Positions 43,669 through 56,850 of a stretch of DNA of 64,000 nucleotides are shown piece after piece. Below the pieces are notes generated by a model, which saw nothing but the letters and a program-made list of their open reading frames with translations, made no database searches and was not told the DNA's origin. Position numbers and translations under genes: made by a program. The DNA comes from Pterobdella sp. o SKG-2022 (lineage: Eukaryota; Annelida; Clitellata; Hirudinida; Piscicolidae): contig OZ038325.1 in NCBI GenBank assembly GCA_964035795.1, positions 5,647,163-5,711,162 on the forward strand, given 5' to 3'. Within the stretch, counting starts at the first letter, position 1, and each line of letters opens with the position of its first letter.

Positions 43669-45252
43669 ATACTTTCACATACTTTCACAATACTTCCACA
43701 TACTTTCACAATACTTCCACATACTTTCACAATACTTCCACATACTTCCACATACTTTCACAATACTTCCACATACTTCCACATACTTTCACATACTTTC
43801 ACAATACTTCCACATACTTCCACATACTTTCACAATACTTCCACATACTTTCACAATACTTCCACATACTTTCACAATACTTCCACATACTTTCACAATA
43901 CTTCCACATACTTTCACAATACTTCCACATACTTTCACAATACTTCCACATACTTTCACAATACTTCCACATACTTTCACAATACTTTCACATACTTTCA
44001 CAATACTTTCACATACTTTCACAATACTTCCACATACTTTCACAATACTTCCACATACTTTCACAATACTTCCACATATTTTCACAATACTTCCACATAC
44101 TTTCACAATACTTCCACATACTTTCACAATACTTTCACATACTTTCACAATACTTTCACATACTTTCACAATACTTCCACATACTTTCACAATACTTCCA
44201 CATACTTTCACAATACTTCCACATACTTCCACATACTTTCACAATACTTCCACATACTTTCACAATACTTCCACATACTTTCACAATACTTCCACATACT
44301 TTCACAATACTTCCACATACTTTCACAATACTTCCACATACTTTCACAATACTTCCACATACTTTCACAATACTTTCACATACTTTCACAATACTTTCAC
44401 ATACTTTCACAATACTTCCACATACTTTCACAATACTTCCACATACTTTCACAATACTTCCACATATTTTCACAATACTTCCACATACTTTCACAATACT
44501 TCCACATACTTTCACAATACTTTCACATACTTTCACAATACTTTCACATACTTTCACAATACTTCCACATACTTTCACAATACTTCCACATACTTTCACA
44601 ATACTTCCACATACTTCCACATACTTTCACAATACTTCCACATACTTTCACAATACTTCCACATACTTTCACAATACTTCCACATACTTTCACAATACTT
44701 CCACATACTTTCACAATACTTCCACATACTTTCACAATACTTCCACATACTTTCACAATACTTCCACATACTTTCACAATACTTCCACATACTTTCACAA
44801 TACTTTCACATACTTTCACAATACTTCCACATACTTTCACAATACTTCCACATACTTTCACAATACTTCCACATACTTCCACATACTTTCACAATACTTC
44901 CACATACTTTCACAATACTTCCACATACTTTCACAATACTTCCACATACTTTCACAATACTTCCACATACTTTCACAATACTTCCACATACTTTCACAAT
45001 ACTTCCACATACTTTCACAATACTTCCACATACTTTCACAATACTTCCACATACTTTCACAATACTTCCACATACTTTCACAATACTTCCACATACTTTC
45101 ACAATACTTCCACATACTTTCACAATACTTTCACATACTTTCACAATACTTTCACATACTTTCACAATACTTCCACATACTTTCACAATACTTCCACATA
45201 CTTTAACAATACTTCCACATATTTTCACAATACTTCCACATACTTTCACAAT
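43669..45252. repeat. 21-bp minisatellite with 10/11-bp sub-units and higher-order repeat
   Basis: About 75 tandem copies of CACATACTTTCACAATACTTC, itself two related half-units (CACATACTTTC and ACAATACTTC). A shortened CTTCCACATACTTCCACATA unit recurs near 44232, 44620 and 44882, dividing the array into blocks of 388, 262 and 367 bases; the first two blocks have the same order of variant units. On minus it gives repeated VCGSIVK frames without biological support. Confidence 0.97.
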
Positions 45253-45255
45253 AAT

Positions 45256-45305
45256 TTAACGATTTATGATAAGGTTGTATTTATCGAAACTTTTAGTATT
45301 TTAAA
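45256..45305 (-). mobile_element. Foldback-family arm (reverse orientation)
   Basis: TTTATGATAAGGTTGTATTT followed by ATCGAAACTTTTAG is a diverged reverse arm, directly beside the minisatellite. Confidence 0.4.
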
Positions 45306-45709
45306 AACACAAATGTATCAAAAATTCCTCATGAAAAATTGGAAAAAAATACATCAAACCAATATCATAATGCTAATACTCACAAAAACTATGTTTTATC
45401 CAACAAAACAAATTTTTTTCCATATTTCCTTTATTCTTAAAACCATCTGCTTTTTTACCACTATATTCATTTTCAAAATCATCATTATCACCACAACCTT
45501 CACTACAACCACATTCAACCCATCACCACCACCATCATCAAATTCACTCATAACACAATCACCATCATCATATTTTTCGCTCTTACTCCCATTACCAATA
45601 TCATTACCGACATTATCACCCTCATCATCATCATCCCCATCAACAGCATCATCATCACAATCACAATCATCATCACCAACATCACCATCATCATCACCAT
45701 CCTCCCCAC

Positions 45710-45784
45710 CTCTTCAAGTAGATCTTCCTGCATAGCCAATGGAGGATGAGTCATGGAAGATGGCACCAAATGCAGACTCAAAGT
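45710..45784 (-). CDS. Candidate exon, possibly of the RhoGEF 5' region
   Basis: 25 codons, phase 0 at both ends; acceptor CGTTTTACGCAG, donor GAG followed by GTGGGG. Encodes TLSLHLVPSSMTHPPLAMQE then DLLEE. It is GC-richer than its flanks and joins in phase to 46526-47518. On its right (minus sense) a CAT-rich tract begins at once. No family similarity seen. Confidence 0.35.
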
Positions 45785-46525
45785 CTGCGTAAAACATACG
45801 TTAATGAACAAATTAACAAAATAACGAGTAAATATTAATAAGCAACAGCCAATGTTATAAAACTAATAGTTTACTTATCCCCAGTTGGGAACGACTCATG
45901 GTCGACTCACATACATGAAGATAATATTATATATAAAACATTAATTTGAAAAATTTTGATACACTTTTTAAAAAGCTATAATTTCCACTAAGTATAGTTT
46001 CAACTCGAAACAATAGCAAATATAAAGATGATATTTTTATAAATAATGATTTTATGAGCAAACTTTAAACAACACATTCAGCAACATGTTGATAATGTTG
46101 AGTTCAATCTGTTGCAGATTTCATGTAAACTTATTTATATGGAATGATAGATTAATAAGATAGCGCTTATCTTGGAACTCAGCCTTCAAAGCAGTTTGAG
46201 CATTATAACATTGATTATCGGTTGAAACAGAAATAAATGAAAAAGTTTAATGTAAAAAGTTGCTATGTTAAAAGCCATTAAAAAGACCTATGTTGAAGTC
46301 GAGCTATTAAGTGTTCGTAATAATGTTGAGAGAATAAAAGCTTTTAAAAGAGAATAATATTCATTCCACTAATGATGATGAGAACGCCATAATGGCTAAA
46401 CAAATTTACGAGGCTGATGCTCAGATGGACAAACGTGCAAATGAAGATGTATCCTATGTCAATAGTCGCCACACTAGACACTGTAATATTGTGATCCGTC
46501 TCACAAAGAAGAACAAAAAACTAAC
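45785..46525. other. Unassigned stretch
   Basis: AT-rich; intron if the flanking minus-strand exons belong together. Confidence 0.4.
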
Positions 46526-47518
46526 CATCTCTTCAAAATCCGCTTCCATCATTTGTAGTTCCGCTCTTAGAATCGATGAAGTATCCAAAGAATATAAAGA
46601 AGAAACGCAATCTGTTTCTGTCGTGTCACACAAAATTCTGTGACGTATTTCCGGCCTGTAACAAGATTTTTTGTATTTCCGTTCAGAGTTATTAAATTTA
46701 ATAGAACCAATCTGCTTATTGAAAGCTTCATAGGCCACTCTTTCAACATCGCTGACACTCTCAATATTCCTCAAGTCACTCAAAATGGCTTTTTCATTGG
46801 GTTTTTTCAAAATTTTGTTTTTTTTTTTCTTTCTCTTGTGTTTTTGTTTATGAACTTTTGATTCTTTGATTTTTTGTAGTGTACTTGTACTTCCCTCAGT
46901 TCCGTCAAGAGTGTCATCACTACCACGACTCAACTCGCCTTCCACTCTAACCTCCTGTCCACCCACTTCACTTCCCTTTTCTCCAGTCCCACTCACCAAT
47001 CTTTCTACTTCACATTTCATCTTCCCCATCTTCACAACCACCTCTTTAACTTTCTGCTTTCCATCAACTTTATTGATATAATCTTTTTCATTTTGTATCT
47101 CATTATACTGCGCTTTTATTTTTTCAATTTTCTTCACAGACTTCAGTCTCTTGAAGGTGGGCAGAGAAGGATAGCTGTAATACGGCTTCAACTTTTGATT
47201 AAAAGTTTTTGTTCTGAAATACAAATCAACGTGGTCACTGCAGGTTCGAACCAGTCTAGTTTTGTTGTTGTTCTGGTCGGTTGTTTTGGTTTCATCACAA
47301 TGGCTGTATCGGTCTGTATTGTAGTTTTCCAATCTTTCACACTCTTTTTTCGAGCATATCACAGTGTTCTGTTGAGCATTTTTGTCGCTTAATTTTGATT
47401 TTTCAATTTCCGGTGTCCTACATTTGGGAACTATTTCCTGTTTTGAATCATCCTTTTTCCTATCCAAACGACAAAAGCAGCCCAAAAACCGCATAAATTT
47501 TCGGCCTTTTTTCTTCAT
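46526..47518 (-). CDS. First coding exon of an unidentified basic protein (possible RhoGEF 5' exon)
   Basis: 331 codons from ATG at 47518 to the donor ATG followed by GTTAGT. The start MKKKGRKFMRFLGCFCRLDR has basic residues and a Cys-Phe-Cys pair that could be lipidated. The middle is Lys/Glu/Ser-rich (HKQKHKRKKKKNKILKK, a likely nuclear or membrane-binding basic patch) and the end is DTSSILRAELQMMEADFEEM. Composition and length are far from the A/T-run frames nearby, so it is likely real. p63RhoGEF also has a short cysteine-containing, membrane-associated N terminus before its DH domain, so it may be the 5' exon of the RhoGEF gene; the connecting DH exon is missing, and it may equally be a separate gene. 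Confidence 0.55.
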
Positions 47519-47849
47519 TCTTGGTGCATCATTTGAAGAATTTCAGAATGGTTTTGTATTATGCATTTGGTGCAAAAATTCTCATACATCACTGGTGAAA
47601 AAAAATTTTTATAATTTATTCCAGAGAACTTTCATTAATTTTTATTTAAAAAATGATTATGCTTCATTAAAAATTCAAAAATCCAATAAAAAAATTCTCA
47701 AAAAACATAAAGCATAAAGCATCAACAATCCTGTACAAAATCTCTCTATTTAAAGCCTCCATCGTGTACTTGTATATGTCTATGTAGAAGATTCGCTATA
47801 TGGATGTTACTACATACAGAAATTCATATGTATAAAACAAAAAAACAAA

Positions 47850-47851
<2 letters not shown>

Positions 47852-47899
<48 letters not shown>
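47852..47899. repeat. (CA)n microsatellite
   Basis: About 24 CA units. Confidence 0.95.
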
Positions 47900-47900
<1 letters not shown>

Positions 47901-48377
47901 CGTCTTCAAAACATCCATCTATAAACACGTGCCACAGAAAAGCCCATATTTCTTGTAAATACATTAATTTTAAATCGAAATTTCACATGAAAACTCATAC
48001 TGAGTCTTTTTCGTCACACCTTTTTTTTATGGTGTGATGAGGAGTCGGGGGATGAATCTCTTGACGGGAGATCTTATCAAAAGAACCACGTACATCAACA
48101 ACTTTGCACTTGTATCAATGACCTTCATAATTGTGCTGTTAACTAAGTGCTTAAAAACACAAAGGTGAAAAGAAAGAAATCTTTTATGTACCGATTATGA
48201 CTATAATGTTTAATGGAATTTCAGTTTTCATATCAACTACGTAGTATTTTGAAGGTAGTGAGAGTTAACATGGGAACTTAAAAGCAGTCAATTTGAGCTT
48301 TGAAAATTTCTTGGTTTTCTTGGAGGTGATTGGAGGTTGGTGAACTCCGAGAAGAACATCATTTTTATCAACATATA

Positions 48378-48393
48378 CTACTACTACTACTAT

Positions 48394-48431
<38 letters not shown>

Positions 48432-48467
48432 TTACTACTACTACTACTACTCCTACTACTACTACTA
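48378..48467. repeat. (TAC)n microsatellite with ATT and CCT variants
   Basis: About 30 trinucleotide units, mostly CTA/TAC. Confidence 0.95.
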
Positions 48468-48565
48468 AAAAAATAAATATTCAAAACAACGGTATTATTC
48501 TTCAATCGCTAGGTGGATAATATCAATGTATATTTTAAATATTGACGAAAACAGTTATTTTTAAG

Positions 48566-48658
48566 TTTCAGTTTTCAAAATATAAATACATTTGATATTC
48601 ATTTGTGATTTCAGTTTTCAAAATATAAATACATTTGATATTCATTTGTGATTTCAGT
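48566..48658. repeat. 43-bp perfect tandem duplication
   Basis: The unit starting TTTCAGTTTTCAAAATATAA at 48566 is repeated without change at 48609 and begins a third time. Confidence 0.95.
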
Positions 48659-48940
48659 TGAGAAACCAATGATTTATTAAACTATGTTATTTAGAACCAT
48701 GAGCATTTTATATACTGTAGCGAGTAATTTTGCTGTATTTAATTGTGATATGTATAACATAATGTTTCCTATTCCTATCATGAAAAAGTGATTTTGTGTT
48801 GAGCCTATGAAAAGAAAACTTTAATTTAACTCATCTCAGAAAATTTATCCCAAACTAAACACTCACAATTTTCTATATAAAACTTATAATAACAGTTAAC
48901 GAAATGGCTTTACACTAGCTTCAAAATAATCATAAACACT

Positions 48941-49068
48941 AATAATTTTAATTAAGATACAAAGCTTTTCGATAACAAAGTAACATTTTAAAGTTGAGAA
49001 ACTTTCCAATGACACCGCTAATATGTTCTGAATACTTCTACTAGCTTTGTATCTTAATAAAATTTATT
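48941..49068. mobile_element. Foldback element (palindromic MITE-like)
   Basis: Left arm AATTAAGATACAAAGCTTTT pairs with right arm CTAGCTTTGTATCTTAATAA, with about 75 bases between. The inner left arm GATAACAAAGTAACATT is shared with copies at 53887 and 61731. Confidence 0.8.
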
Positions 49069-49177
49069 ATTGTTCTTAAATATACTCAAATTATGTAGTT
49101 TCACTAAAATCTTCGACACACCATCCAATCAACACATAACCCCAACACAGCACCATCTTAAACCCAATCTCACAAAC

Positions 49178-49399
49178 CTTAATGTTGGACTGAGGGATAT
49201 TTAAACTCATTTGTTGTCTCAGTCGTCCTCCCATCCACCCATCCCTCATCCTCTTCCCCTTAGTACTAGTGCCTCCAGCCGCATCAACACGATCACTAAA
49301 TACCTCTTCAAAACTCGACTCTGAAACTTCTGTTACATTGTAAGATTTGCTTTGGAAGTTTTTCTTTTTCACGCTGTTGCTCACTTTTAGTTTCTTCAT
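49178..49399 (-). CDS. Candidate exon of an unidentified protein
   Basis: 74 codons from ATG at 49399 to the donor AAG followed by GTTTGT. Encodes MKKLKVSNSVKKKNFQSKSY and later VSESSFEEVFSDRVDAAGG and RMRDGWMGGRLRQQM; polar, with balanced composition unlike A/T-run frames. An acceptor-like GCCAATCAG lies 22 bases upstream of the ATG. It cannot be joined in phase to 47518, which begins with its own ATG, so it would be a separate gene or an alternative first exon. Confidence 0.35.
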
Positions 49400-50300
49400 C
49401 GACGACGTCAGCCAACTCCTGATTGGCGGTTATTATTTCATTATTGTTTATTTTATTTATTATTCTTATTATTAATGGCGTATATTATTTATCATTGTTT
49501 TTGTTTTTTATTGTTGCTGTTGGAAACAAAGATAAATTTTATTAAACTGTGTAAGGATTTGGTAACTAATTTGTGGACTCAATTAATTAGGAAGGGTGCC
49601 TTTGTTTGGAAAACATGATTAACCAAAGAAATGAAGACATTCAAAAAAAAGTTTTGAAAGTTAAAATATTTTCTTTTAGTTGGAGGAACTTTTCTATCAA
49701 TAAAATTTAAATAAAATTAAATAATAATTTAATATAATTAACTAAAAATTAATTAAATAAAATTGAATAATAGTTGAATAAAACTAAATAATAAATAATC
49801 AAAATCAAATAATAATCAAATAAAATTAGATATTTATATCAAAAACTAGAACAACCAGAAGCATCTCAAACTCGCCCTACTAAATAAAATAGAATTTTTT
49901 GCAATAAAAAACAAAATGAATGAAAAGTATTAATTAAATAAGTAATAATGAAGAAAGATTAAAGGGAATCCATTGTTAGCTTCATCAGGCCATGTTAAAC
50001 TTATTTAGGATGGCATATTTTAAAAAATAATAAAAAAAAGTTTATAGATTTATTCAGAGATTTTAAAATTAAATTCGATATAAAACAATTGAATTAAATT
50101 ACTGTAAAAAAGGAAATATTCTATAATTAAAGAATAACATAGTTCTCATGGAAGCTAAAAGAGGAGATGGCCAAGATGAATTTAAGTTTAATTAGTCCTT
50201 AAATACATATAAAATTTTATTTGTTTTATTTTTTTTTTTACTTTTATTGGAGTTATTTCCCACTATAACTTCAAACTCATAAAAACATTTTTGAAAACAG

Positions 50301-50352
50301 GTTTATTCAACCAATCAAGTTATAGTTTTTGATAAGTTTAGCCTTATCATGA
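50301..50352 (+). mobile_element. Foldback-family arm
   Basis: GGTTTATTCAACCAATCAAG followed by TTTGATAAGTTTAGCCTTATCATGA matches the arm consensus. Confidence 0.45.
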
Positions 50353-50830
50353 GACCTTAGCAATAAAAGTCACTTTTTATATGATTTAACGATGAATATA
50401 TAGCAACCAAACATTGTGAAGAGAGGTAGGAAATATTGGAAAAAATAGTTTGTTTGGAATGAAGTATTATACTATTTTTCAAATTTTATTTCTTTTATTA
50501 TTTATTTATTTTTTATTATTCTTATTATTCATTTTCATTATTGTTATTAATTGTTGTTTTTATTATGTATTATTTCTATTATTTATTATTTATATTATTT
50601 ATTATTTTTATTACTAATGGCGGTTAATATTTTATTGTTACCAAGTTAAAAATACATCACTTCATAAAATATGAACCACTTCCAACGCTTTTAGCCTTAA
50701 GTTAATTCTTTTCAGTTGACTTCAAAGAGAAAAATCATTTTTTAATGATGCAGAACATTAACTCCATAGATCAAATTTGTTCTTCCTTTTACCACTCTTA
50801 AAGCATTTAACCTAAACTTTTCAATTTAAC

Positions 50831-51276
50831 AAAATATTTATTAAATGACACTAAGCTTTTCGCAAGGCTAGCTTACATTATCGGAAGATATAGCTAAATT
50901 TGTTAAACCAACTTATGTAATAGAAAATATTATTCATAAGTTTGGAAATTTAATTTTAAAAATTTACGATTTTTTCAAAAATATTTTTGTGTTGTAGGGA
51001 TATTTATTTATTTATTTTTGTTATTTTTGTTTTTGATCACTTGGTATTATCACTCATTAAGTTTCAATGAGTAAAAGCCTTGAAAAATGCATGTGTTACA
51101 AAGCACTTTTGAGTTTAAAACCTGATGGGGAAGTGGAGTTTTGAAGAACTTCGTTTCAAAAAAAGGGCATTAAAATAACCGTTGCTTTAAAACTAGAAGG
51201 TTGGTCGAATGTGGAAAAACTTCACTTGATAATGTAAGCTAGTCTTACAAAAAGCTTCGTGACTTTAAATAAATAC
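50831..51276. mobile_element. MITE-like element with about 54-bp terminal inverted repeats
   Basis: Left arm (50831-50884) carries CTAAGCTTTTCGCAAGGCTA and GCTTACATTATC; the right arm (51223-51276) is its inverted copy (GATAATGTAAGCTAGTCTTA, then CAAAAAGCTTCGTGACTT). The 338 bases between have no coding capacity. The arm is shared with 28634-28710. Confidence 0.75.
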
Positions 51277-51509
51277 TTCGTGTTTTTTGACCTTACAATT
51301 GGTCGAAGGTATTTTTTCCAATTTTATCACATGCGTATAAACTATTGAAAGTGTATGATGTGATATGATTATGAATGATATAGCTATGTATGCAGTTGAA
51401 GGTATCAAATATGGTAAGGGTAATGATTGGAGCAAGAGAAGATTAGGACATTCAGACCTAAAAGACGCCTTGGTATTGTCCTCGTGTTTGCTTTCCTGCC
51501 TTTGAGCCA

Positions 51510-52150
<641 letters not shown>

Positions 52151-52151
52151 A

Positions 52152-52372
52152 CAATGCCTTATCCGGCACGTTTCCGGGATGCAACAGAATAGCCGCCAGT
52201 AAAGCAGGTCTGGCAAGCCACGTGAGACAGAAGCACCAGACACAAGCAAGCATAAAGTGTCAATACTGCGGGCTGAACTTCAAACCACAAGACAATTATA
52301 ACCACAAAAAAAAATGCTCATCTCTTAATCCTTTGCACCTATCTCATGGTGGGTGAACGCAAGAACAGTGTG
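52152..52372 (+). mobile_element. LINE 3' end: C-terminal zinc-knuckle fragment of a reverse-transcriptase ORF
   Basis: Encodes CNRIAASKAGLASHVRQKHQ followed by CQYCGLNFKPQDNYNHKKKC, the finger pair typical of the C terminus of some animal non-LTR retrotransposon ORF2 proteins. A stop and then GAACAGTGTGGGTGTGTG follow. The fragment at 63319-63500 is a homologous copy. No reverse-transcriptase domain is in the window, so this is a 5'-truncated copy. Confidence 0.75.
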
Positions 52373-53886
52373 GGTGTGTGTGTGTGTTTTGTCTAACCAA
52401 ACTGCTAAAAAAGAGGTACATAATTTGAAGAACATATATTTTTTTAATGTCTCACTCAGATGACAACATACAATTATGAACCTGGATGCTCTGCGACACC
52501 ATATCGACTGAATACTTCATCAGGCCATTCGACAAACTCAAATGAGCTATGTTGTATATAATTTTCTGGCTTTTTCTGCTCGTAGTTTTTCAAAACCTCG
52601 TTTCGACAAAAGCTAATTTCCAATTTGCAACTGATGATTTGAACGTATTGGAAATGAATGAAACCAACGGATAAATTTTTTTTGAACCCCCTCTGTCTGA
52701 AACAGAACCACAGTAGAAAAGCTGAGTTTTGAGATCATCATTCAGAAACCCCTGAAACCTGGTGTTTTGCAATAATTCCCATAGGTTAAAAAATGTTGGT
52801 TTTTGACATCAAGGAAGAGTTTTGATATTAAAACTGCTACAAGAGGCAAACTCTGTCAAAAATGTCGGCACACTGTGCATTTATTTGACTTTCACAAAGC
52901 TTTTCATGTTTTGACTCATTTGTTTACGGCTCAATACACAATATATATTGAGACTGTAACACAATGATGTTTTTCACAATTGATATTATTCTGCGATGAG
53001 GCATAGTTGCTTCTTCAATAGATTTTTAAGCTCATTGGGAAAAATCTCAATAACGGCATTTTTTGTACGGTTTAGTGTTGGTATTGATGGCATCAATCCA
53101 TCAACACTGCCAATTTATGGTAGAGTTTTCTTGTGGGTGGATTTCAATAGATAAAATGCGTATAGTTTATTGCAAAATTTTTAGAGACAAAATTTTTTTA
53201 TATATTTTAATCTCCCTACTAGTAATGCGTGCCAGCATGACGCACAGGGTGCTGTACTCAAAGATGTTTTGTCGTTTGAGGACAGATATTTCATCGTTCT
53301 ATCATTTTAATTACAGAGTTCAAAGAAAGCCAATTGCATGTATCAAGGTGGGTTTCATCATTTCCAACTAACGTTCGAAGTTCAGAAGAAAAAAAAATTT
53401 CAGCAAAAACACAGTTCAACTTTCAAAATGTTTCTGGCACTGCTATGAGTTCAAACCCGATTGGAAGTGTTGAACAATTGAACACTGTATTTTCTAAGAT
53501 GTTTGTGTTTATCAACTGAATTAAAACTATTAATTTTCATCGAATTTGAAGCTAATTCGCAGCCTAATTGAATCTATAACATTTGACATTATAGCAGTGA
53601 ACTCAAGAGAATAACATTCGCAAACTTAAAACCCCACTCTTGTAGGTTTTTAATTTTTCTCGCATGTTTGGCTTTTCGATTCATAAATATCCTAGCCCTT
53701 GAACGAAAAATTAATTTTAAAAACGTCAAAAAGATAAAAAAAGCTATAAATAATTATAAAATAATATTAATTTTCAAAACTTGGAAATAAAAAAAAATTT
53801 ATAAATAACTGTAAAGTTGGAATTTTTTTTAACGCTTTATAATTTTACACTAGCCACAACCAAACGAATAATTTAGGAACACAAAC

Positions 53887-53995
53887 AAATTTTATTGAGA
53901 TCAAAGCTTTTCGTTAACAAGTAACATTTCCAAGTATATATACTTTGAATACACGTTACTTAGTTAACAAAAAGCTTAGTATCTCAATAAAATTT
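53887..53995. mobile_element. Foldback element with 40-bp arms
   Basis: AAATTTTATTGAGATC at the left and GTATCTCAATAAAATTT at the right are inverted copies; the pairing continues through AAAGCTTTTCGTTAACAAGT versus ACTTAGTTAACAAAAAGCTT. The loop is about 29 bases. It can form a near-perfect hairpin. Confidence 0.85.
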
Positions 53996-54288
53996 CTTTT
54001 GTTTTTGAATATACTTTTTTTGAACGCAGTTTTATGTACTTGAAAATTACTAAACACTTGGTGTTCAGGCTTATAAATTGATATTCTTTCCGACAACTAC
54101 GGTTTCAGTAAGTTTTTGAATACAATAAAAAATCTATGATAAACAAGCATTCAAAATAACTTCATGTGAGTAACTCAAGCCTATCATCATTAGTACCATC
54201 ATCACTAATTACACATAGCTCACCTAGAAGCTAAACTCCAAGCTTGATGTTCAATAATCATAAACGTCGATATTATGGTATGAATAAA

Positions 54289-54355
54289 ATACATTTATTC
54301 GCCAAAAATAGCTAAGTCTTTCGGTAAGTATAGCCTTACCATAAGATTGATGCTG
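54289..54355 (+). mobile_element. Foldback-family arm
   Basis: ACATTTATTCGCCAAAAATA followed by TCGGTAAGTATAGCCTTACC matches the family and contains a short internal palindrome. Confidence 0.55.
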
Positions 54356-55088
54356 TATCTATGATGGGTGAGAGTGAACAGAGTTTTAAAGGATCCCAGT
54401 TTTTCATTTTTTTAAATTTTAGATAGAATTTTTTCACAAAATTAATTTTAATTCCAATAAATAAACTCAAAACTTAATATTTTCCAGATTTTGGGTCACG
54501 AGTTGAAAGGGGTCAAATAACACAATCAGTCATTGAACTGCGATCATCCTCGAGAGAATATCAACTTGTGAATCATTTTTCAGTTGAAAAAATTGTATAG
54601 AAAAAAATTCAGTGTTAAAAGCTCATTTTTACTCGGTAATGAACGAAATATTTTGAAAAAAAAACTTCCAGACTCTAAATATGTTAAATTTATTACATAA
54701 TAAAATATATTAAATATATTGGATTTAATTATATTAAAGACTAACTTTCCAAAATAAAATATAACTGAAACATGTAAAGTTGGAAGCATCAAGACATATA
54801 GAACTAAAAAGATAGCCAGTATCAAACATAAATACTTGAGCTACAAATATTTTCGCCGGATTATGCCCGGATCCGTTTAATCCGCCATTTTGAGTTCAAT
54901 TTGTCCACCGGATTTACCGGAGATGTTTTTCAAACGTTTGTTTTCTCAATCTAATTCGTTTTTGAATTTGATTTTAATGCTTTTGTATTTCATCTCATCA
55001 TTTCTTAATTCTGTTTTTTTGGTTTAGATATGTTTTTCATCATCACTATCATTTTTTATAATTCTTCCATTTTTACTCTTCACATTTT

Positions 55089-55152
55089 TCATTTTTATGT
55101 TCAGTTTAACTCTGTTTTTTTCATTTTTATGTTCAGTTTAACTCTGTTTTTT
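55089..55152. repeat. 32-bp tandem duplication
   Basis: TCATTTTTATGTTCAGTTTA and the following ACTCTGTTTTTT occur twice in direct succession. Confidence 0.9.
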
Positions 55153-55344
55153 TTACGTTCAACCACTTAATTTTCTTGGTTATATTGTATCTAAGTTCTT
55201 GAAAGCAAAGTTGTGCAATTTGCTTTCTTATTCAAATTCTCTCATGAGCATTATTTTAAGTTCTTTTGTTAGTATGAAAAATAACAATTTTTAGGTGAAA
55301 ATCCTTCTTAATTAAAAGGTTAAATAAAAAATCTTTAAATTAAC

Positions 55345-55345
55345 A

Positions 55346-55426
<81 letters not shown>

Positions 55427-55430
55427 CAGT
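55345..55430. repeat. (TTAG)n tetranucleotide microsatellite
   Basis: About 20 units; reverse complement of the (CTAA)n array at 18894. Confidence 0.95.
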
Positions 55431-56136
55431 TAATCAATTATTTAATTATATGGTTGAATGAAAATTATATAAAAAACTATGAGCTGTATTTTTCTAGAAA
55501 CTCCCTCTAGAACTTTCCAACGTAAACTTAAAATAGATGCAATGGAATGCTTCAAAATTGCATGGTTAAAACAATGGCACACAGAGCCAAAAAGTGAAAA
55601 TGAGATTCACATATCATTATGTCTCCTACTCAAGCATGACTGATACATCAAAAAACTTTTAACTTCGATGCAGATTTAAACGTGTTGCACGTGACTCCGT
55701 TTTACTTTATTTACTTGTAAAATTGTTTACTGAATAGTTTTTTCATATTTTTTTTGCTTTATTTGTTCAATTTATTTTTTAATATGTTTGTTTATTTAGT
55801 TCTATTTATTTATTGAGCCATAACATCTCTGGAAGAAATCAAAATTTCGTAGCACGCAAGTTTTCACTAAAAGAAAATTTATTAGTCTAAATATAAAATA
55901 TATAATTAGTTCTGTAAAATCTTTTTATTAAATTAAATTAAATCATAAAAAATTTCTATATACTTCTAGTTTAAATTCTTCATAAATTTAGTAAAATTAT
56001 ATTATATCTTCAGCGCCGCTGATGCAGTTTGTAATTCTTGTTAAAAGCAAGCTATACAAATAAAAAATAGAAATAAAAATACGCATTATATAATTCAAAA
56101 ATACAGAAAAAACTGATGTACTGATAGTTGCATGCG

Positions 56137-56203
56137 GTCCAGGCGCTATATGGTTGTAGCATCGGACTCGAAGCCATATTTTAGATGAAGATCCAAAGAA
56201 GAT
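56137..56203 (+). other. Degenerate tRNA-like fragment
   Basis: CGCTATATGGTTGTAGCA resembles a D arm and A box, GGACTCGAAGCC an anticodon arm, and AGATGAAGATCC a decayed B box. It does not fold as an intact tRNA; probably a SINE head remnant. Confidence 0.3.
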
Positions 56204-56544
56204 TGCCTTTAACAGAATGCATATCTTGTTACAACTTTTTGGTTCAAATCTTTATAAAAATGAAAATTAGATACTGTTATCTTCAAGAAAAATTTTTTAT
56301 AATTTTGAAAATCTACCAAAAAATATAAATAACAAAGTGCTTCCTCATTATAACTTCATTTTTGTATACCCCTCTAAATACTGAAAACTGTATCTGAGCT
56401 TATATCAACCTCATCCTCATCATTATGATTCCATTTGTGAAATTTTTATCATAAACTAATTCATTAAGATTACAACTAGTCTTGTGGAAATACAATATTT
56501 AAGCTTGTGGGTTCACACCTGGAAAGATTTTGTATGAAACGTTC

Positions 56545-56592
56545 ATTCTGCAAAGAAACTAATTTTCGGTAAGTTTGACCTTATCATAAAGA
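56545..56592 (+). mobile_element. Foldback-family arm
   Basis: CTAATTTTCGGTAAGTTTGA followed by CCTTATCATAAA matches the arm consensus. Confidence 0.45.
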
Positions 56593-56786
56593 TAAATTAT
56601 AATTTTAAAACTTTTTTATCAAATCAAAAGAACCTTCTTATAAAGGCTTTTCAAGCACTTTTTAAACTGAAAAAAGCATTAGATAGGAAGGGACAGCGCC
56701 AACACACGCCACCACGAAATAGAACATCATGCCGAAGTATGCCATCAAATTGCTTCAAAGTTAGGAATTTAAATTAATTTAATTCT

Positions 56787-56850
56787 CGGCTCGTATATCT
56801 CAGTGATAGAGCATTAGACTTATTTCAAAAACTGAATCTTGCCAGACTAC
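56787..56850 (+). other. Degenerate tRNA-like fragment
   Basis: GGCTCGTATATCTCAGTGAT followed by AGAGCATTAGACTTATTTC resembles an acceptor stem, A box and anticodon arm; the B box is poor and no acceptor closing strand is present. Confidence 0.35.

Larger units (their letters stand above)
47519..49177. other. Unassigned stretch with repeats
   Basis: No exon seen. It holds a (CA)n run, a (TAC)n run, a 43-base duplication and a foldback element, listed separately. Confidence 0.45.

Noticed and set aside
43789..45249. Repeated VCGSIVK proteins on the minus strand
   Set aside because: The unit is 21 bases, so any frame stays open; there is no promoter, splice or family support.
43669..45252. 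CRISPR-like array
   Set aside because: Units are contiguous without spacers and the genome is eukaryotic.
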